A DNA stretch of 64,000 nt from Syngnathus acus (GCF_901709675.1 NC_051087.1:12151384-12215383), one strand, 5' to 3'; shown: positions 50,695 to 63,916, counted from the stretch's first letter. Numbers and translations: made by a program. Notes: a model not told the origin generated them from the letters alone.

Positions 50695-53600
50695 CTGGGA
50701 AAGAAAAAAGATGAGGTAGTGAGAATGTTACAAGGGAAAGACATGGAAAGAAAGATCACTCATACAATCAAGTGCAATCAAATGCGTGCAGGAAAGCCCT
50801 GACACGGTGAACACACACACACTGGACCATTGAAATGGAAATGAAGTGACCTTGATGCTGACATGACACAGAACAAACAAAGCAGCTGGTCTTTGCTGCC
50901 AAACCTGACAAACATAAATCATTGTGCGCAGACGTGTCTTCAGTCCAACGCTGCTATCTAAACATTGTTCGGTCCTACTTGAGGACCGAGCCAAACTGTG
51001 GCCTGCTTGGGATTGACGAAACGATAAAAATGCATTGTTTCAAGGCTGCCCATACCGACCCTCATCCAAATGTGCCTTCATGGACGTTGCTTTATGCACT
51101 GCGGCACAGTTACGCTGGAAATGGAAAACTCAAATTGAAAAAGACCTTCACCAAAGTCTTTCCACAAAGATTTACTAAGTAAGTAGTGGACTTTCAGATT
51201 TATGAGTGTTATTCCTCTTGAGAGGTAGCTACTGTATTGCACTCCACTTCAAGGCACTTGCTTTTACAAGGTACTTGCATTTATTTGCAACAGTCCCAGA
51301 CAGACAGAAATGTCAAATTCCCCCCTTTTTACATGTGCTTTTTGGTAAACTGCCAAATAGTAAATAAAGTTCAGTTGTATTTTAACTACAAAGTCAATGA
51401 TTCCATGGCAGTTTAATGTTTTAAAAAAGCCAAAACATGACGTTATTGTGGGGGTGTCTGATAATGACATCAAATATCGGTTTAATTTCATAACAAAAAA
51501 CAGTATCAAGTCTACATCCAAATTCCAGGCAGTCCATTGCAGACTCATCATCTTCTGCTCTTTTAGCCAGCAGCATTTGGATCTAGCATGTAGAGCCCAC
51601 ATGATCAAAACAACCATGCGTGTGAAGGAGCTAACAAAGTAAGGAGTAGAAGATTGATGTATGCAGTAGAAGTGTGAGTATTTTTCATTGAAATCAGAGG
51701 TTGCATAGTTATTTGTTTGAATCGATCACTTTCATACTAAAAAAGAAAAGCATGTATCATTCCTGCCAATATTGTTACGGCTCAATATTGGGTCTTGGGC
51801 AATACACTTGTCTGCAATAACGGTATCATATCAGGCAGAGGCGTAGCCAGGAAGTTTTCCAGTAGGGGCGCACGCCCACAGGAAAAAAAATCGAACATCA
51901 CCCACGCCGTTCGCTGATCGCTAAAACAACATCCGGGTCCGGGAGGCAAACGGTGAATGGATAACATCGCGCACATAGAATAGCGCAAGCACATTCGCGC
52001 AAGACCGAAAGAAAAAAACGGCATGAAAATGAAGAATCGAAAAAGCTCGATTTTTTTCAACCGGGGCGCAGGGAGTCCTAACCGGGGCGCCGCCCGGGCT
52101 CGCCCCGGCTTGGCTACGCCTCTGATATCAGGATGCAAGTTTGGCTGGGACACCCCTAGTTCGACAACAGCGCAACACCTCGCAACTTCTCTTAACAAAA
52201 TACGGACCAATCCGAACTATTGGCCTCTGAAATTTCACACTGAAATTTCAAACACTGTATTAACCTTGAATTATAACTTTTTTGCAAGTAGACAAAGAGT
52301 CAAAGAGTTGACAATGGCTCTGAATCGCAAGATCCAGAATTTTAGCTTTGCTACAAGAACAAGACGGAAAAACAAGCTCACCAGAGAAAAGACTTAGCAT
52401 CATGATGAACAGAGCACAGACAGCAGATGTAATCCAGTGCTCGACCGTGCCTCTTCTGTGGAGCAGCTCAACACTTTCTACACCAGGTTCAACGGAAGTG
52501 ACACTAAAGTGGACCGCAATTGAATGGTAATTAAATGAAAATGAAAAAAAAAAGGAAAAAAAGAGATGTGCTGTGTGGGCTGACAGACCCAAGACACACC
52601 ACATACTCTCTCTGAGCCGTTTCGGCTGGAGGGACAGGTGATGGAACAGGTCGATGTGTTCAGGTACCCGGTTAACGAGATCGACCGTCTCCTGTCTTTC
52701 ACAAAGAATAAGGACGGCCTTTTGGGAAAGGCCCACCAGCGCCTGTGTCTTTTGTGGCTGTTGAGGAATTTCAACATTTTAACTGTCTTGTACTGATCAC
52801 GCATTATGTTTGTTTTGACATTCAGCATCAAATCCTGGTGCAACATAACAGAAAGCAAGAATAACATCACTGTTACAAGCAGTAAAAATCACCAACTCCT
52901 TTCTCTGACTTGCTCTTTTGCACAGTGAATAGGAAAGCAATCTGTTTCACACAAGCAGTTGTCACACACCCCTTCATCACGCTTTTCAGTTCCTTGCCTC
53001 AGGCAACCATTACCATGTACACCTGGCACAATAGAAAAGTTTACAACTGTAAACAAACTATGCTTTTATTCCTTCTGCAGTTTTCTTCTTAAAAACATGA
53101 AGTAATCACAAGTGGGTTTTTTTTTTTTCAGCATCTGCTGTATAAATTTGTGTTCTCCAAGTCTGACACCAAATGAAATTTTCTGACACTACCTGAAAGA
53201 AAAGAACATTTTTGGAATGGAATGGGTGGAAGTGTTTATTAATGTAAAATGTATTCAAAGAAATTACTGAGAAAAGAAAAGAATTCGGATCATTTTGGGC
53301 AAGCCAGTAAGCACATAGCAAAAGTCTTATTTTGTTTGACTTAGGCAACTAGTCTCGTGTGTGACATTCGAATGCTTAACACTATATTTAAAATTCGGGT
53401 CAGCACACCCCCAAAAATACTTTGCACCAATTGTCACTGTCAGTGAAACGTCCCAGATGCAAGGAATTTCAGCATTGAATTTTTTTTTTTTCTTCAATGA
53501 TGCGTGACGCCTTTTTGAAACTGGTTCCAAGTAAGCCCTTAAATCATATGGAAGCTACAAAATTGCATTACTGAACAGACAACATGCCCTGATCATTTTA

Positions 53601-56600
53601 GTGTCAAGCATTTCAAAAATGTTCACAAGAGTAATAGATCACTTCTCCAAGTCACCTCTAATTTACCTGTATGTCCTTCTTGTCAGCGTTTACACCTGCC
53701 TGATAAACATAGCATTTAATGATGCCAAATCACATGATAAATTCATCTATTTGCATATACTACTCTTTGCAGAAAACAGTAATTTTGCCACAATGGTAGA
53801 TGCAATTTCAGTTCTGCAGTTAGTACTTTAGTTTCCACATCTATTTGCATGAACAATCAAGTTTATGCCCATTTCTTTTGCATGAGCAAACATTCAGTAA
53901 ATCGGGCATTAAGTTGAAAGCATAGAAATGTCCTAAGGGTCTTGGTAAAATGAAAAAATAACAATTAGGTCAAGTGCAACCCCAGATTTATCGATTGATT
54001 AAGTGTGTCTGCATCTATTTTCTTATGTAGCGTATATTAAAATAGCTTTTTTTTTTATCAACCTATCATCTGTCCTAAGTGAGAATAAGCAAGGTAGAAG
54101 ACAAATTAAAATCTAGCTATGTAATGAAGAGCTTCATTTCCCATGTACTAAAACTAAACTCTTTTCATTTTTATTAAAAGAAAGAAGGTACAAATTGCGT
54201 AATTCTTAAGTAGTGCTGTTATTTTCACACAAAAAAATTAGTGACTAACACCACTAGATTTGGTTTGATATAGAGAGAAAATTGTTGGAGAAGCAAATCA
54301 TCCGGGGATCTGGAGACAAGAGCTGCGCTACGCAGTAGACTGATCACCAGTCAATCACAAAACTCCTACATAAAGACAGACAAGCCTTCTCACTCACAGT
54401 TTCGGAAGGGAAGAAGGGATCCACAGAGAGCCCACACAAGCACAAAAGTATAAAAACTCTGCACAATCCGACCTGCAGGCAAAGCTGTGAGACGGCAGCG
54501 CTCAAAATAAATCTGCAGCCTACTGATTCTTGTTGAGAATCACGAGCATATCTAGTGAATTCAGTCACCATTAGCAGGTGAAGGCAAGTTTAACACAGCC
54601 ACCAACGTGTAGGGATGCAGAAGCACTGACAAAGAACTACAGGAAACAATATGCTTACAATTAATGTCAAACTTGAAATAGTTCAGCACCAAGTCTCACC
54701 TCGCTCCATTAATTTTGGAACTGTTTGAGTATACGACAAATTTAAATTCTTCAAACATGATTTCAATCACATTTTCAATTCAAAATTCTCTCTCTGACAC
54801 AACATCAGCTCTCATTTATTTGTCTCTATCCCAAATATATAATTTTGACCCCACTCACCGCCAAAAGTTTAAAGTATAACTCAAACTTGCATTTACTGCT
54901 TCAAGACAAAGCTATGTTGGTACTATAAATCAATACTGTCATGCAATAGCCAACTTATATTGTATTGAATGGCCACATCAAGAGAGCACAGTCATTGCAC
55001 TGAGTGTACTTGAAAAAGAGGACAAAGAAAGGACGTGCTTATGCAGAGTGAAGAAAAGGCCACAAGCAAACAGATGTGCACTGGTGGCTCTTTGCAGTAG
55101 CTTTGGGCGCTGTCAGACAACACACACACAGACGTGCAGAGGTGTCTGGACCAGTGGCCCCAGGCAAGTATTTATCATTTAGCCTGACAAAAGCCCTTAA
55201 AGCAGGCAGCTATGCTTGTCGACTCTCTTTGCTTGTCCGCTTTTCAGATCCTTCGACTAAGCCAAATGTTGGCTAAAGTGTTTTAATAATAATTATTCAA
55301 ATTGTGCTCACTGCCACCGACCGCATTCCATCCAAAGAGGGCTTAGGAGTCCAGTGGCTGCAGCACCAGAATGTCAGACAGACATATATTAACATTTAGA
55401 CAGCCTCAGGGCCCAGAGGAGATGTCCGATTTAAATCAATCACATCCTTTTGGCAATGTCAGAAAAGTTCCACAAGTCAACTGGTAGAGCTGGCATCAAC
55501 GGCGCTGTGATGTCAGTCTCACGTTATTATTTTTATAACTTCTTTGTCATGACTCTGTAAATGTCTATTAATGTATTTATTTCACATTTGTGGAAAATGA
55601 ATAAATGATCAAATAAGCCAGAATTAATTATAAGCAAAAATAGTCAAGTGCGTCAGAAAATATAAAGAGCAACACAATTGATTGTGGTTCAACCAATTTT
55701 ATTTTAAGAATAAAATCCTGCAAGCTATCTAACTGGTTGTCACAGGCACACATTCGTTTTTGCTGAGGTCTCTTTGAATCATGTCTATTGCTATAAATTG
55801 GTGACAGTTTTGTTATTTGGCCATAATTTATGAGTACATGTTGAAGTCGAGGTTAGACGTGATGCATCTTTAAAAGTCTGGGCCAAGGGGAGGAAACAAG
55901 TGTTCCATGCGGGTCTTGAGCTGAAAATGTTTGGGAAATGTTTGTGGTAAAATATGTTTATGCTGTGATTTAACTATGTTTGAGTTAAGGTTATTCATAA
56001 AATAAATAAATAAATAAAATAAAAATGTGTATACATAAAGAATAAGTGAAATAACAACTAGCCGGGTGATTAAAGCTCTGCCTTGCACCACTAATTAAAC
56101 TAATTGATTTGGAAAAACAAAAGTCAAAATGAAATAAAAACTAACTATAAAAGAAAATCCAAAACCATTCTAAATATTGGTGCTCCAATCCATTGGCCTC
56201 AGATGATGTCAGATGATTGTTGTGGAAAAGTACGTGATTGGTAAAGTTGATGAAAACTTTGCATTGCTGATAAGAATAACGGTTCCTTTTTTCTCCAGTA
56301 CTCACTCTAGATAAAGTGAGAAATATACGGCTAATCCACACAATCTGTATCGGAATCAGTATTCGGACGTTTCACTCATGGATGATCGATATCAGAATCG
56401 GAAGCATTAAACCTTAATTGAAAAACTTCTAATTATTATCCCGATTCCAATACTGTAACTTTAAGTGCTTTGTTTAGTTTAGAAATGTTTAAAGTGTGGG
56501 GGAAGGGTAAAACTATTAATATTTTAGTTTAAAAATGGCATATGGTCTGTCTATACTGCAGATTTTTAACGACTGCAGATGGGTTTCTGAAACATAGACC

Positions 56601-59600
56601 CGGTGATAAATGGAGGTTTACTGTACTAGCATCAAGGATAATCATTTATCACTATAGTGTACACATTAGTTAGAAGATGTTCCTTCTGTTTATGTTTTAT
56701 TATATATGTGCAGATATTTAACCTGGCAAGCAAAATGCATCTTGATGCAAACAATTCTTTCTAAAGATCAGTGTGTCAACTGGCTGACGTTAAAATCTAA
56801 TCGTCTTCCTTGGCCCATTGCCCAGCTAAGCACAAAATTCTTTTCAAATCGGTTCATAACTTTTTGAAAAATTGTGTTCACTCTCAGACAAAACAAACAT
56901 CAGCAAAAACAAAACTCTCTGTGGGTGACGCTTACAAATGACAAAAGACCGTCTGATGAGATGACAAAGAGGCACTGTGACGACGCTTCCAAATCAAATT
57001 CTACTTTCCCAATTTAGAATAAACACAATAAAGTAAGACATGACGACAAGTAGTAGAGAGGATGGAATGACGGACGGATGAAGGGAAAGACAAATGGATG
57101 GATTGATAAATGCAGGGATTTCAGAAACAGGGAGAACACTGATGATGAACTTCTGAAAAACTCCTGCAAGTACTTTTGTTGTCATTATCAATGTAAGGCT
57201 ATTTTTTCTTCTTTATTGTCACTAATAGGAGGAAGTTTAGTTTTGGGGTTTTTTTTTGCAGTCAGATTTGTGCACACGGAGGACTGTGTGCAACTGTGCA
57301 TATTTCAAACTTTTTCCGGAACTGCAGAAAAGAGAGCATAACCAAAAATGCTCAAGCTATGCTGCTCTGAATTATTCAGAAAGTATCAGAGAGAGAAAGA
57401 AAAAGAAAATGGATGGATGGCAGTGGCTGGAGGATGAAATAAAAGTCAGTCATGTAAACAGAGGACGAATGAAGTCGGGGGGGACAGAAGGGTGTGAGTT
57501 TGGGAAAAAAAAGGGAGGAGCATGCACAGCCATGACCCACACAAACACACACACACACACAAACAAAAACACCACACACAAACACACACACAAACACACA
57601 CACACCACACACACACAAACACACACACACACCACACACCACACACACACACACGAGCAACGGTTCTTATACAAAAACAAACATGTTGCATTTCTCCTCC
57701 CCTTCCCACCACATGTATACCCTACTTGTCCACTACGAATTCCTCAATCTTTTTCATTCCGTTCATGCAGACTTTGCATGGTCTATCTATCACTCACATT
57801 AAAATTCCATCTGTTTTTGCATTCTGGCACTGCAGCTGCTTTTACATTTCCTGTCTCTGCCTGACACTCAGGCTGCATGGAAACCCAAGATGGAGGCACA
57901 CTAATTGCTTCTTAGCTGGGAGGTTGTATGCATCCAATATCCAAAGAGCTTTCGGTATTGCATGGATGCATTTCTAGTGTGAGTGGATCGGCAGAAAGAC
58001 AATGATTAGCTATGGCCTATGGATAAGCAGCAGCAAGACAATGAAACACAATAACCCATTTTGCTGACAGTTTTTAAATGGTATTTTTTTTAATTAAGGA
58101 AAAAAAATCAAAGCTACCTGGTACTGTGTGAAAAACGTGGTCTGTCAGCAAAGGATTTGAATTCATGACAGGGAAGGTAGTTTTTTCCCTTTTTTCCAAA
58201 AGAAAATAATCATTTGAAAATCTATCTTATATTTACTTGGGTCCATCCAGCCATCCATTCATTTTCTGTACCGATTGTCCCCACGGGGGTCGCGGGCGTG
58301 CTGGAGCCTATCCAAGCAGTTACCAGGCGGTAGGCGGGGGACACCCTGAACCGGTTTCCAGCCAATTGCAGGGCACACAGAGACAAACAACTATCCGCAC
58401 TTGCACTCACACAATTTGGGCAATTTGGAGTGCTCAATCAATGCATGTTTTTGGGACGTGGGAGGAAACCAGAGGACCTGGAGAAAACCCACGCAGGCAC
58501 GGGGAGAACATGCAAACTCCATTCAGGGAGTCAAACCCGCACCCTTCAAACTGTGAGGCGGACGTGCTAACCAGTGGCCCACGAGCCACCTATTTACTTA
58601 GGTTATCTTCGATATTTAGATTCGTCTAAACATTGAAATATGAAAACTATCCCGGAAAATAGGACGGTCAGAAGAGGGTGAATACTTTTCCGGGTACTGT
58701 AGTTAATCAAATGTGAGTATTCCTCAAGAAGAAAACGCATATACAACAATCTATTCTGGCAAAGGATTCACCTGAATGATGCCACGAAGCAGCAAATATT
58801 ATATAATGATATTTTTTATTGTCTATTATTGTACTTAGTGCAACACACTCAGACAGCGCGGAGAGGACCTGGGTATGTGATGTTACTGTGTGTCTCAGGG
58901 AGCTCCTAAGAGTCCCATTACCAGTGGATGTACGTCTGCGGGGAGGGATGAAAGGTTGGATTGATTTCACCCTGTAGGGATAATGACCAGCGGACCACCA
59001 TCAGCCCAGCCCCGATGGGCATCTATCTATTGCATGAGTTTAGCTTCCTATCCAGAGCGGACCATTTGTCACTCAATTCGAGACTTGCCAATTGGAAAGA
59101 GAAAAGCTGCTTGTGAAGATGTATCAGTGACCAGTGGTGTGTGTGATTTAGTGATATGCCATAAACTCCCATTGTGGACTTTTTTTTTAGTTAGGGAAAT
59201 GGTTTTTCTCTTAGGATCAAAAGATATGAATTTAAAGTGAAAATAAATGGCATAGAAGTAGAATTTGACCTTCATCAGGATTGTAAAAGATGCTTCTGAA
59301 AAACATGTATGAAACAAAGGGTTGAGGGTTATGGACAGTGCTGAATGTCGTCAGTCCTATGAAAAGGGATTTCTCCAAACCTTTTTTGAATTGCAATGTT
59401 AATGTTGCAATTTCAAAACTACTGATTTAATTGGAGATTTTAACAAAGAGCCAATTCTCTGGCTATACCCGCTTATGAGTGACTGGGCTTTTTTAAGGGG
59501 GAGATTTATTTATTTCCGTTTTAAGGCAGCATATGTATATCAGCAAACACACAGATTTAGATTTCTTGTTACTATTTTTCAACTTGTTCTAATGATGCTA

Positions 59601-62600
59601 ATAACAGCACAAAGGCTCAGCGTAGCCATTCGCTGGGTCAAGATCGGGAACTGCCCGAACCAATCGAGACAGTTTTATTGATTTGCCAATTTTAGGACGA
59701 TACATGATTTGTCCCGTGTGACTTGTTTGGGATGGATGAGCTCTAATGGAAATCATCGCACAGAATTTCACACAGCTTGTACTGAACAGTATTTAGTGTA
59801 GACAGGATCCGGTCCATTAGATTTCATGAGACACTCACGCAAAATGAGTCCACTCTTTTAAAACCACAAACTTATGCGATCACTTGGTTTGACATGGATC
59901 TTGTATATATGAAATGACCTATTGAGGGGCCACAAATTATGTGCAAGCGCCTTCTAATATGTCTTTTGATAGTCTTTCACTGCATGCACCAACTCAAACG
60001 TTGAGAAGAAAAAAACCAGAAAGCAATGATGATCATGGTGTGACCATCCTCCACTGCCGCTCACAGTACTTTCTCTCAGGCTTTATTGTGAGCTACATAA
60101 GATAGAGACAAGTGTTAGCAACTGAAGGTGTGGGAGAGATTCTGCTGCAGTGTGCACCCATCAACCTTCACTGCAGGATTTCACCATGATGTCATTTTTC
60201 CTTTCATCTTTTCTTTCTTTCGATCCCTCATTGGGCCCAATGTAGAAGGAGGGCATGTTTTTTTTTCAGTTGTGATATAAGCAGAGAGAAAGAAGAGTTC
60301 GTTTGTGCTTGTGTGCAGATGCAGTGTGATCAAATAGTTATGTTAAGAAAACAATTTTAGCAATGCAGCTACGTATAGTCAAAGACAGTTTGTACCAACC
60401 CCAAAAAATTCAAAATAAATCTTTCAACTGTACTTTTTTTACAATCTGACAGATTTTATGGAACACGTCTAATGTCAGATACCAGTCACTGATTACATAA
60501 ACCACACGAGCTTTCTGCACAAATTATGAAACTCAAACTGAATTTCACCTTTCAAAAACCGGAAGTACGTTTTGCCACAATTTGGTATTGCACGTGCTCA
60601 CTAAAGTAATGTTTCTAAAATTTGCGGAAAGTGTTGTCAGTTGTAAAGATGTTTGTGAAAGACACCAGAGGTGACAAGTGAAGCATGCCAGAGGAGAAAC
60701 AGTATTTGGGAACAAGTGTTTAAAATAAGCAGTGTCATTGCGGGACAGAACGTTGACGTCCCCCTTTTTTGTCTGCTGTCCATGTTCACCCTGACCGTCA
60801 CTGCTACTAGCACTGCTAAAGACGCCTCCACTCCCCTCTCACCAGCTAAACAACTCACGATAACACTTTGATGAAATAAGCACACATAAAGGGAGGGATG
60901 AGTTAGCTACTTCTGCTGATTTGAAAACGTCTGCACGTTGAAATGGCATTGCAGTGGAACATAAAAAGCAGACCAAAGAGTGGGAACACAGCACAGCCTA
61001 GTGGAAGCAAGTGCGTGTGTGTGGCGGGGTCAGTTAAGGTCATCCAAAACATGTTTTTTCCTCCTACCAAAAACGTGGGTGGGTGTTTTAATAAGACCTG
61101 ATGCTGTCAATGCAATATCTTATTTGAGTGTTCACATGAGGGCTGTAAACCTAACAGCATTTCTCAATACTCACGTACCTTGTTAAGAGTCATCAGCTGC
61201 TGTAATATTTCTCGTAATACACAGTGGAGATGAGTAATGCTAGATAAGATGTAGACCATTCACAATGAAGCATAATAATCTTACCACAGGGTAGCAATTA
61301 ATTTCCCTCTACTGTATCGCTCTAATTATCTCACCTAATGTATCATGTGCCATTAAACAATTGAATTTTGGTGATCACTAAACGCATTTTCGTTTTACTA
61401 AAATGTCCTATATGCTTCTGTGATGTCACTACCTTGGTTGAATCTAAAACAAAACCTGCTCTTTCGGGGTAGGGGCACACTCGCCTGCCTTGTGTGTCGG
61501 CACCGTGAGTTCAATTCCCGCATCTGCTCTTTCACCATATTCTGATTTACCCCTGATGCAAAGTGTAATGACGTCACATACTATATGGGATCAATGCATC
61601 AAATTAGGCCAGAAAAGACAGAAAACAAGAAAAATCAACTAGCAAATTGTACATCGTCTGGTAATATTGCAAGGGTCAACAAACATTTTGTGTTTTTAGT
61701 TTTTCAAATAAGGTTACAGATTTACAATTCAAGTAAAAATGGAAATTAGAACATTGGAGGATTGAAAATTAGGATGTGGTCCTGCTTTATTTTATTTTTG
61801 TCCCTGTAACTGTCACTATATACATGCAAAGGGTTAAGCTGTGTGATAATTATGCTGAATCATGTTTCATTAGGGCCACCGAGCCGCCCTAATGAAACAT
61901 GATTCAGCACTAGCTAGCACATCCACCTCACAGTTAGGAGGATGCGAGTTCTGTGTGGAGTTTGCATGTTCTCCCCATGCCCGCGTGGGGTTTCTTCGGG
62001 CACTCTGGTTTTCTCCGACATCCCAAAAACATGCACTGATTGAGCACTCCAAATTGCCCGTAGGTGTGAGTGCGAGTGTGGATGGCAGTGTGCCCTACGA
62101 TTGGCTGGCAACCGGTTCAGGGTGTCCCCCGCCTCCTGCCCGATGACTGCTGGGATATGCTCCAGCATGCCCGCAACCCCCGTGGGGACAAGCGGTACAG
62201 AAAATGGATGGATGGATGTTTTATTAGTACCATGGATGTGGTTGTGAACTTAATAGCTTTCAGTTTCAGGATGTTTTCATGTTGAGACTGTACCTCCTTC
62301 TATTGTAGGTATTAAGCTCCGATATGGTAGCAATTTGCGCATTGATTTCAGCAGATGACAAATGTGTGTGTGTACATTTGCGGGTCTTTTGGTACCTGTC
62401 TGATTGGTTCCGGGACTCTGAATCGGCTACAGGAGTGGGTGAGCTGAACGGCTGTGTCCAGACTGATCTTGTGGCCAACTGACACATAGACTGGCTTGGT
62501 GCTCTTATCTGAGCTACGTAGTGCCTGCAAGAAGAGTTGAGTGGATGTGAATGATGAGTTAGAAAGAAAGTCCCACCTCCATTTCCTTATCCTGTATTAT

Positions 62601-63409
62601 GACTTCTGGCCAATCTGATCGGCTATATCGGATCGTTTGATATTTATCTTTTGAAAGGTGCTACATTGTTAGATAAAAAAATCAACTTCTGATTGTTAAG
62701 TAGAGACATTGCATTGGTCCCTTTTGTGATCATGTTTTGTTTGCCTGTCTCGTTTAGTTGGGCCCTTATTAGCTTTCGTTTTGTTTCTATTTCTCGTACG
62801 GTAGTTTGTACATTATTAGAAAATACACTTTTTGTCAACAATTGACATTGGATACATTTCTGGGGCACACCTGATTCACTGGCAGAGCTAGGATTTTTTT
62901 TTTTATGAAGGCCAAGGATATCTCAGACGGCCGGCAAAACCAAGAACACTTTTTTTTTTTACAAACCTATAAATAAGTAATCAGAAAACGCTAATAAACA
63001 TTCATTATATGTGCCCTAATGAGGGATGGGGCAATGTGATATGGTGATGTGATTGTTTAGTTGACACTTGGATAACTGGAGCTAATAATAAGGTAATTAG
63101 TCATTTATAGTAAGTTGACGTCATTTCAGCAGATTGCGAGTATATTATAAAGAATTTCACGGTGTCGCTAGGTGTTAGACTAGCGAGCAGAAGGTAGCAT
63201 GCCTCTGTAGTCTAAATGCAAAAATAGTGTGTGCATACAGTCCATAGTGATACCCAGTTTATTTAGTTGCACATGAACGTTTGGTCATCTGCAGAGGTGA
63301 AGTATTTGTCAGTAATTTGTTTTTATTTTCATATCGTTCCTTCTCACCTTTCCAAGCACTTTGCCAGAGGTAGCGCTGAGTGGAAAGCAGTCTCCACCTT
63401 TCTGCAGTG
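50625..63409 (-). CDS. endov: endonuclease V, partial: three consecutive exons of the 3' half
   Basis: Read on the minus strand, exons 63348-63409, 62396-62524 and 50625-50694 join in phase to encode [17 protein letters not shown], then [25 protein letters not shown], then [14 protein letters not shown]. This aligns with the C-terminal half of vertebrate ENDOV (GDSFPLLGDSGTVLGMALRS, ISVGHRMSL, FRIPEPVRQAD). Family knowledge: eukaryotic ENDOV is an RNase H-like-fold ribonuclease that cuts inosine-containing RNA. The Asp of RQAD is, from memory, the fourth metal-binding acidic residue of the human enzyme, and the other catalytic acids lie in exons beyond the right edge. All splice sites seen are GT-AG. 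The last exon seen ends in phase 1, so at least one more C-terminal exon must lie to the left; I could not identify it. The gene is convergent with nptx1. Confidence 0.92.
51836..52124. mobile_element. hAT-type MITE, CAGAGGCGTAGCCA ends, 289 bp
   Basis: Perfect terminal inverted repeats CAGAGGCGTAGCCA / TGGCTACGCCTCTG, flanked by a perfect 8-bp duplication ATATCAGG (51828-51835 and 52125-52132). It lies in the large endov intron. Its GC-rich interior has no credible gene. Confidence 0.9.
52320..52870 (+). mobile_element. non-LTR reverse-transcriptase remnant in the endov intron
   Basis: [13 protein letters not shown] near 52460-52500, and [20 protein letters not shown] followed by [17 protein letters not shown] at about 52657-52785, correspond to the C-terminal part of fish LINE polymerases (FRYLG..IDxxLSF..N, KAQQRLYLLRKL). 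Roughly 500 bp remain, opposite in strand to endov. Confidence 0.65.
54335..54445 (-). mobile_element. possible SINE mid-body fragment
   Basis: GATCACCAGTCAATCACA, AAAGACAGACAAGCC and TTCTCACTCACAG resemble the region around CCAATCGCAGG..AGAGACAAACAACC in the (ATGG)n SINE. Weak. Confidence 0.35.
57539..57655. repeat. imperfect (AC)n microsatellite in the endov intron
   Basis: ACACAC runs interrupted by AAAC and CCAC. The long open frames across it are repeat translations. Confidence 0.95.
58085..58705. mobile_element. possible Tc1-like terminal remnant interrupted by a SINE
   Basis: 58118-58140 (CTACCTGGTACTGTGTGAAA) resembles 18931-18953 at the head of the Tc1-like remnant, and 58679-58703 (GTGAATACTTTTCCGGGTAC) resembles a Tc1-like terminus. 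The SINE at 58242-58590 sits between with its own target duplication. Weak, by resemblance only. Confidence 0.35.
58242..58590 (-). mobile_element. tRNA-derived SINE with (ATGG)n tail, near full length
   Basis: Same family and orientation as 30588-30963, with the TGGAGTTTGCATGTTCTCCC segment and GAACCGGTTTC...ACGTGG order. Target duplication TATTTACTTGGG / TATTTACTTAGG flanks it (58230 and 58591), 11 of 12 identical. Confidence 0.9.
61464..61530 (+). mobile_element. tRNA-like SINE head fragment
   Basis: GGGGCACACTCGCCTGCC followed by box B-like GAGTTCAATTCCC has the layout of a tRNA-derived SINE head. No body could be followed. Confidence 0.4.
61854..61908. repeat. perfect 22-bp inverted repeat with 11-base loop
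   Basis: Arm 61854-61875 (GCTGAATCATG..TTAGGG) is perfectly complementary to 61887-61908. The loop is CCACCGAGCCG. The left arm is host target plus the first G's of the SINE, and the loop is the SINE start inverted. Confidence 0.96.
61874..62215 (+). mobile_element. tRNA-derived SINE with (ATGG)n tail and a rearranged 5' end
   Basis: The body from GCTAGCACATCCACCTCACA to GAAAATGGATGG is the same family, plus strand. Target duplication ATGTTTCATTAG / ATGTTTTATTAG (61862 and 62216), 11 of 12. The first bases of the element are present only in inverted form, as part of a perfect hairpin (61854-61908). Confidence 0.88.
62396..62524 (-). CDS. endov: endov exon ([25 protein letters not shown])
   Basis: A 129-nt, 43-codon exon in phase 0 at both ends, with acceptor CTTCTTGCAG and donor GTACCA. 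It contains the conserved [12 protein letters not shown] block and the FRVPEPIRQ motif leading into the active-site Asp in the next exon. The intron to the previous exon is 823 bp. Confidence 0.93.
63348..63409 (-). CDS. endov: endov exon (GDCFPL..SGKVLGK)
   Basis: A 62-nt exon entered in phase 1 and left in phase 0. Acceptor ATATCAG has a weak pyrimidine tract; donor GTGAGA. In this frame a stop lies just upstream of the acceptor, which fits an exon edge there. An alternative acceptor CTGCAG seven bases further in would also keep the frame of KGGDCFPL, so the exact right end is less certain than the left. Confidence 0.85.
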
Positions 63410-63916
63410 CTGATATCTATGTACACAAAGAAAATATACTGGAGGTCAGAAACAAAGAAGAAGAAAAAGCATGCAGTGTGAAGAAAGAACTAGTTTGTTT
63501 TCTTTGGTTTATTTTGACAAACGAATGCTTCAATACTGTTTCTTGCATTTAAAAAAAGTCTGCTTAAATGGCCTTGAGGTTTTTTTCACGTAGAGAATTT
63601 CTTCATTAATATTCCAATCTGTTTTAAGTGAAACGTTTTCACAAAATTATAAGGAGATGCTATATTCACCATGGATAAAGCCATTTATTTATTTACCATT
63701 TAATCTGGTGACATTGGTTAGGTAATTAAGACATATACATGAAAAATATATAAATATAAATGACATATTCTCTGCATATTTGAAACCTTAGATTGGTATC
63801 AGAACTAGACATTTGTTTTAGCCCCTGAGAGAGAAATTAATTTGGCAATAGAAGTACATAGAGGAAGCCCAAAAATTGGAACAGGAAAATAAGACAATCT
63901 AAAAAACCAAAACCCA

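Larger units (their letters stand above)
50695..62395 (-). other. endov: large endov intron loaded with mobile elements
   Basis: An intron of 11.7 kb bounded by GTACCA and CCCAG. It holds a hAT MITE (51836-52124), a non-LTR remnant (about 52320-52870), an (AC)n tract (57539-57655), full-length SINEs (58242-58590 and 61874-62215) and a SINE-head fragment (about 61464-61530). I saw no other gene in it. Confidence 0.8.

Noticed and set aside
57256-57977. 202- and 151-residue frames around the (AC)n tract
   Set aside because: They pass through the microsatellite as Thr-His repeats; the flanks show no family resemblance and lie in the endov intron.
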